Shown here one piece after another: positions 6,314 through 8,283 of a DNA stretch of 8,283 nt; position 1 is the first letter of the stretch; each line of letters opens with the position of its first letter. The DNA lies in NCBI GenBank assembly GCA_026193155.1, contig JAPHSI010000016.1, positions 1 through 8,283 of the forward strand, read 5' to 3'. This stretch comes from Sulfurimonadaceae bacterium (GTDB taxonomy: Bacteria; Campylobacterota; Campylobacteria; Campylobacterales; Sulfurimonadaceae). The position numbers and the translations under genes were made by a program. The notes below the pieces were generated by a model. That model was not told where the DNA came from. It did no database searches and worked only from the letters and a program-made list of their open reading frames with translations.

Positions 6314-7048
6314 TTAATATTGGATTTCTCTATCTTCAGGCGTTAATGTCATCTCAAACGGCTCTTCAACCGGTGGTTCACCCTCTTCAATACTTTCAAT
6401 TATTTGTGTAATGTCTGATACAACTTCTGTTGGGATATCACTCTTATCCATAGACTTAATAATAACCCCTTTCATACCTTCCATTTTCTCTATAGAATCT
6501 TTAACTTTAGAAGCGTCAAATTCTTGAATCTCATACTTTGTTCCTATGACTTCCATCATCATACCGGCATCTAATTCATTTATGCTACCATCAAATTCAA
6601 CAAAAATAGCACCCTCAAAACATTTAAAGATTTCCCTCTCTACAGTAATATCACCTGAAAAATCAGTCCCGCGTATACCTATTGTTGCAGAAGCCGTTTT
6701 TACTTTAAACCTCTCAGGAGCGAGTTTGCCTATTTTACCTGTAACTGAACGGAAAAAACCTCTTTTTGCTCTCATGGAAACTTTTGAGTTTTCACCCTCT
6801 TGAGAAAACTCTTCAAAACTAAATTCAGAGTTTGAGCCTATTGTAATGACAGTATCATCTTTTAGCATTACTTGGACACGACTTTTCTCCTTAGTCAAAA
6901 TCTCATCCCCCTGAAACAACTCCATTCCACTAGATGCATTCAAAGATTTACTTTCTCTTTTAACCTCAGCACTTCCCTTCATTGCCATAATATTTCCGAT
7001 ATTTCCAAAAAGAGACACATATATTAACATCAGTACTAAAAATTTCAT
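6314..7048 (-). CDS. Secreted FecR-domain protein
   Basis: The 244-residue product begins with a signal peptide (MKFLVLMLIYVSLFGNIGNIMA, probable cut after Ala22) and should be periplasmic. The FecR domain covers about 25-170: GMELFQGDEILT (41-52), VMLKDDTVITIGSNSEF (60-76), KRGFFRSVTGKIGKL (95-109) and the hallmark TASATIGIRGTDF (118-130). Unlike E. coli FecR, it lacks an N-terminal anti-sigma domain and a TM anchor, so it is the soluble type. The tail after 180 is acidic (EEGEPPVEEP) and ends REIQY. AAGGGG (7054-7059) sits 5 nt before the ATG and overlaps the upstream gene's stop, which lies 9 nt from the start. Position between an outer-membrane barrel gene and a CHASE2 cyclase gene suggests it relays or modulates a signal in the periplasm, which is inference. 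Confidence 0.92.
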   Translation of the reverse strand: MKFLVLMLIYVSLFGNIGNIMAMKGSAEVKRESKSLNASSGMELFQGDEILTKEKSRVQVMLKDDTVITIGSNSEFSFEEFSQEGENSKVSMRAKRGFFRSVTGKIGKLAPERFKVKTASATIGIRGTDFSGDITVEREIFKCFEGAIFVEFDGSINELDAGMMMEVIGTKYEIQEFDASKVKDSIEKMEGMKGVIIKSMDKSDIPTEVVSDITQIIESIEEGEPPVEEPFEMTLTPEDREIQY

Positions 7049-7053
7049 CCCAG

Positions 7054-7059
7054 CCCCTT
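7054..7059 (-). promoter_or_regulatory. Ribosome binding site of the FecR gene
   Basis: AAGGGG on the minus strand precedes the ATG at 7048 by 5 nt. Two of its bases belong to the TAA stop of the upstream barrel gene, so ribosomes ending that gene release at the next start. This supports co-translation of the operon. Confidence 0.65.
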
Positions 7060-8283
7060 AATAACTCATACTTAAACCAAACATGGCAATATTTTTTGAA
7101 TAATTTGCAGGCACATAGTCTGAACTATTATCAACTTGTCTATCAGATATAAAAAGCTCATACTTATCTTTAAAAAAGTGAGATACTTTAAGTTCTATCT
7201 GATTATATGTATCGTCTCTTGCATCATCATATGTTGCATCTCTGTAACGATAATTTAATCTTGCATTTAACCACTCATATAAACTATAGTTTATTCCCGC
7301 AGAAAAAGTAAGCATCTGCTTATCTATAAATAGAGCACTCAATGTTTTCTCTGAAGAGAAGTTTTCATATTTCAAATTTACATATATAAAATCTTTGTCC
7401 ATTAGGTAGTAAAGCCCACTTCCCAAAGTATAAGATGAATCATTCATTGCTTTATATTCTGAGTCATTATAAACCCGCTGTTTATATGCTACATTAAAAT
7501 GAAATATATAATCGTTCTCAAGTTTTACATCGATTCTGGGTTCTATCTTATATTGTTGCATTAGTGAGGTATCGAGGTAGTCAACTTTATCTATACCTAT
7601 TGGTATAAATATATTGTATCCGTCTCCTCTGTATCCAAGTCCAAAATCTAAAGTACCTATAAACATATCATAATAATGCTCATTGAAATTATTTTGATTA
7701 TAAACTTTAAAATCACCCCTTGCATAACTTCCACCGTCATCGTCAAAATCATTTGTATAACTAAGTGAGCCGTTAAAGCGGGTAAAGGATGAACTTTTTT
7801 CTCCATTACTGCCTAAAATATTATAATAATCATTTAATTCATCTGCTTTTGCACTTACATTTATATTGCTGTCATATCCAAAACTGATACTCGCTTTTGA
7901 TTTTATCTTTTGTATATCTGTTCCCTCAATTAACTCCATAGCATTTCTCTGCTCAAACGTTAACTGATAGTTTTTCAACTCTTTAGTAGTCTCTTTAGCC
8001 AAAATAATTCTAGATGTTTTATCGTAAACTTTGGCAAGCTCCACTTTTGCATCTATATTTGTTTCATCTAGCATTACTACACGTTCATACGCACTCATAG
8101 CCTCATCCAAACGACCTAGTTTTTGAGCAGATTTCGCCCATAGTAGATGAAGCTTCGGATTTGAATATTCATCCGTAGATGCACGTGCTTCTGCTATGGC
8201 TTTTTCATACTCAGCTGAATCGTAGTAACTTTGTACATTTGTAAAACTTGCATGTAAAAACAACTCTAATGAGATTAAAAATA
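7058..8283 (-). CDS. TPR plus outer-membrane beta-barrel protein, 5' end outside the window
   Basis: The frame is open through the window edge at 8283, giving 408 complete codons including the stop. The first residues, FLISLELFLHAS then FTNVQ, look like the end of a signal peptide, so the true ATG lies just beyond the edge. A TTG at 8263 falls inside this signal region and is not a credible start. About three TPR-like helical pairs follow (SYYDSAEYEKAIAEARAS; WAKSAQKLGRLDEAMSAYER; DAKVELAKVYDKTSRIILAK). The remaining 280 or so residues are alternating, aromatic-rich beta strands beginning KASISFGYDSNINVS. The protein ends FGLSMSY, with a C-terminal aromatic as expected for BAM-inserted barrels. 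The TPR-then-barrel layout resembles Slam-type proteins, but I cannot assign it to that family. It is the first visible gene of the operon with FecR and the CHASE2 cyclase. Substrate or ligand is unknown. Confidence 0.88.
   Translation of the reverse strand, partial: FLISLELFLHASFTNVQSYYDSAEYEKAIAEARASTDEYSNPKLHLLWAKSAQKLGRLDEAMSAYERVVMLDETNIDAKVELAKVYDKTSRIILAKETTKELKNYQLTFEQRNAMELIEGTDIQKIKSKASISFGYDSNINVSAKADELNDYYNILGSNGEKSSSFTRFNGSLSYTNDFDDDGGSYARGDFKVYNQNNFNEHYYDMFIGTLDFGLGYRGDGYNIFIPIGIDKVDYLDTSLMQQYKIEPRIDVKLENDYIFHFNVAYKQRVYNDSEYKAMNDSSYTLGSGLYYLMDKDFIYVNLKYENFSSEKTLSALFIDKQMLTFSAGINYSLYEWLNARLNYRYRDATYDDARDDTYNQIELKVSHFFKDKYELFISDRQVDNSSDYVPANYSKNIAMFGLSMSY

Noticed and set aside
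1..8283. CRISPR arrays, tRNA or rRNA genes, insertion sequences, toxin-antitoxin or phage defence genes
   Set aside because: I looked for spaced direct repeats, transposase motifs, terminal inverted repeats and RNA-like structures and saw none. Coding genes fill nearly the whole window, and no gene-free stretch exceeds about 170 bases.

Overview
The window is AT-rich, densely packed bacterial DNA. The gene set fits the Campylobacterota (Sulfurimonas or a close relative): a cysteine-type cytosolic formate dehydrogenase, a short DksA-like protein, a CHASE2 adenylate cyclase, T-rich promoter regions with little -35 signal, and AGGAGG-type ribosome binding sites. This assignment comes from composition and protein style, not from a marker gene. 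Eight genes are real. Both window ends cut a gene: a lipoprotein loses its C-terminus at base 1, and an outer-membrane barrel protein loses its first codons at base 8283.

Left end (1-794). A truncated lipoprotein gene runs leftward and shares a 142-bp promoter region with a rightward gene for a 74-residue, disorder-prone protein of unknown function.

Middle (798-3538). Three leftward genes form a tight unit: the formate dehydrogenase catalytic subunit, a TraR/DksA-type C4 zinc-finger protein starting 1 nt after it, and a YraN (UPF0102) nuclease-fold protein overlapping that by 8 nt. No iron-sulfur, cytochrome or NAD-binding partner subunit accompanies the dehydrogenase.

Right half (3705-8283). 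A rightward gene encodes a stand-alone cyclic-nucleotide-binding domain. Converging on it with an 11-nt gap is a leftward operon of three genes, in transcription order: a TPR plus outer-membrane beta-barrel protein, a secreted FecR-domain protein, and an inner-membrane CHASE2 adenylate cyclase with all catalytic residues present. The order follows the cell envelope from outside to inside, and the convergent gene could encode the cAMP receptor.

This envelope-spanning barrel/FecR/CHASE2-cyclase set with its possible cAMP-binding partner is the most interesting content. The individual families are known. Their action as one signalling chain is inference from gene order and domain content.
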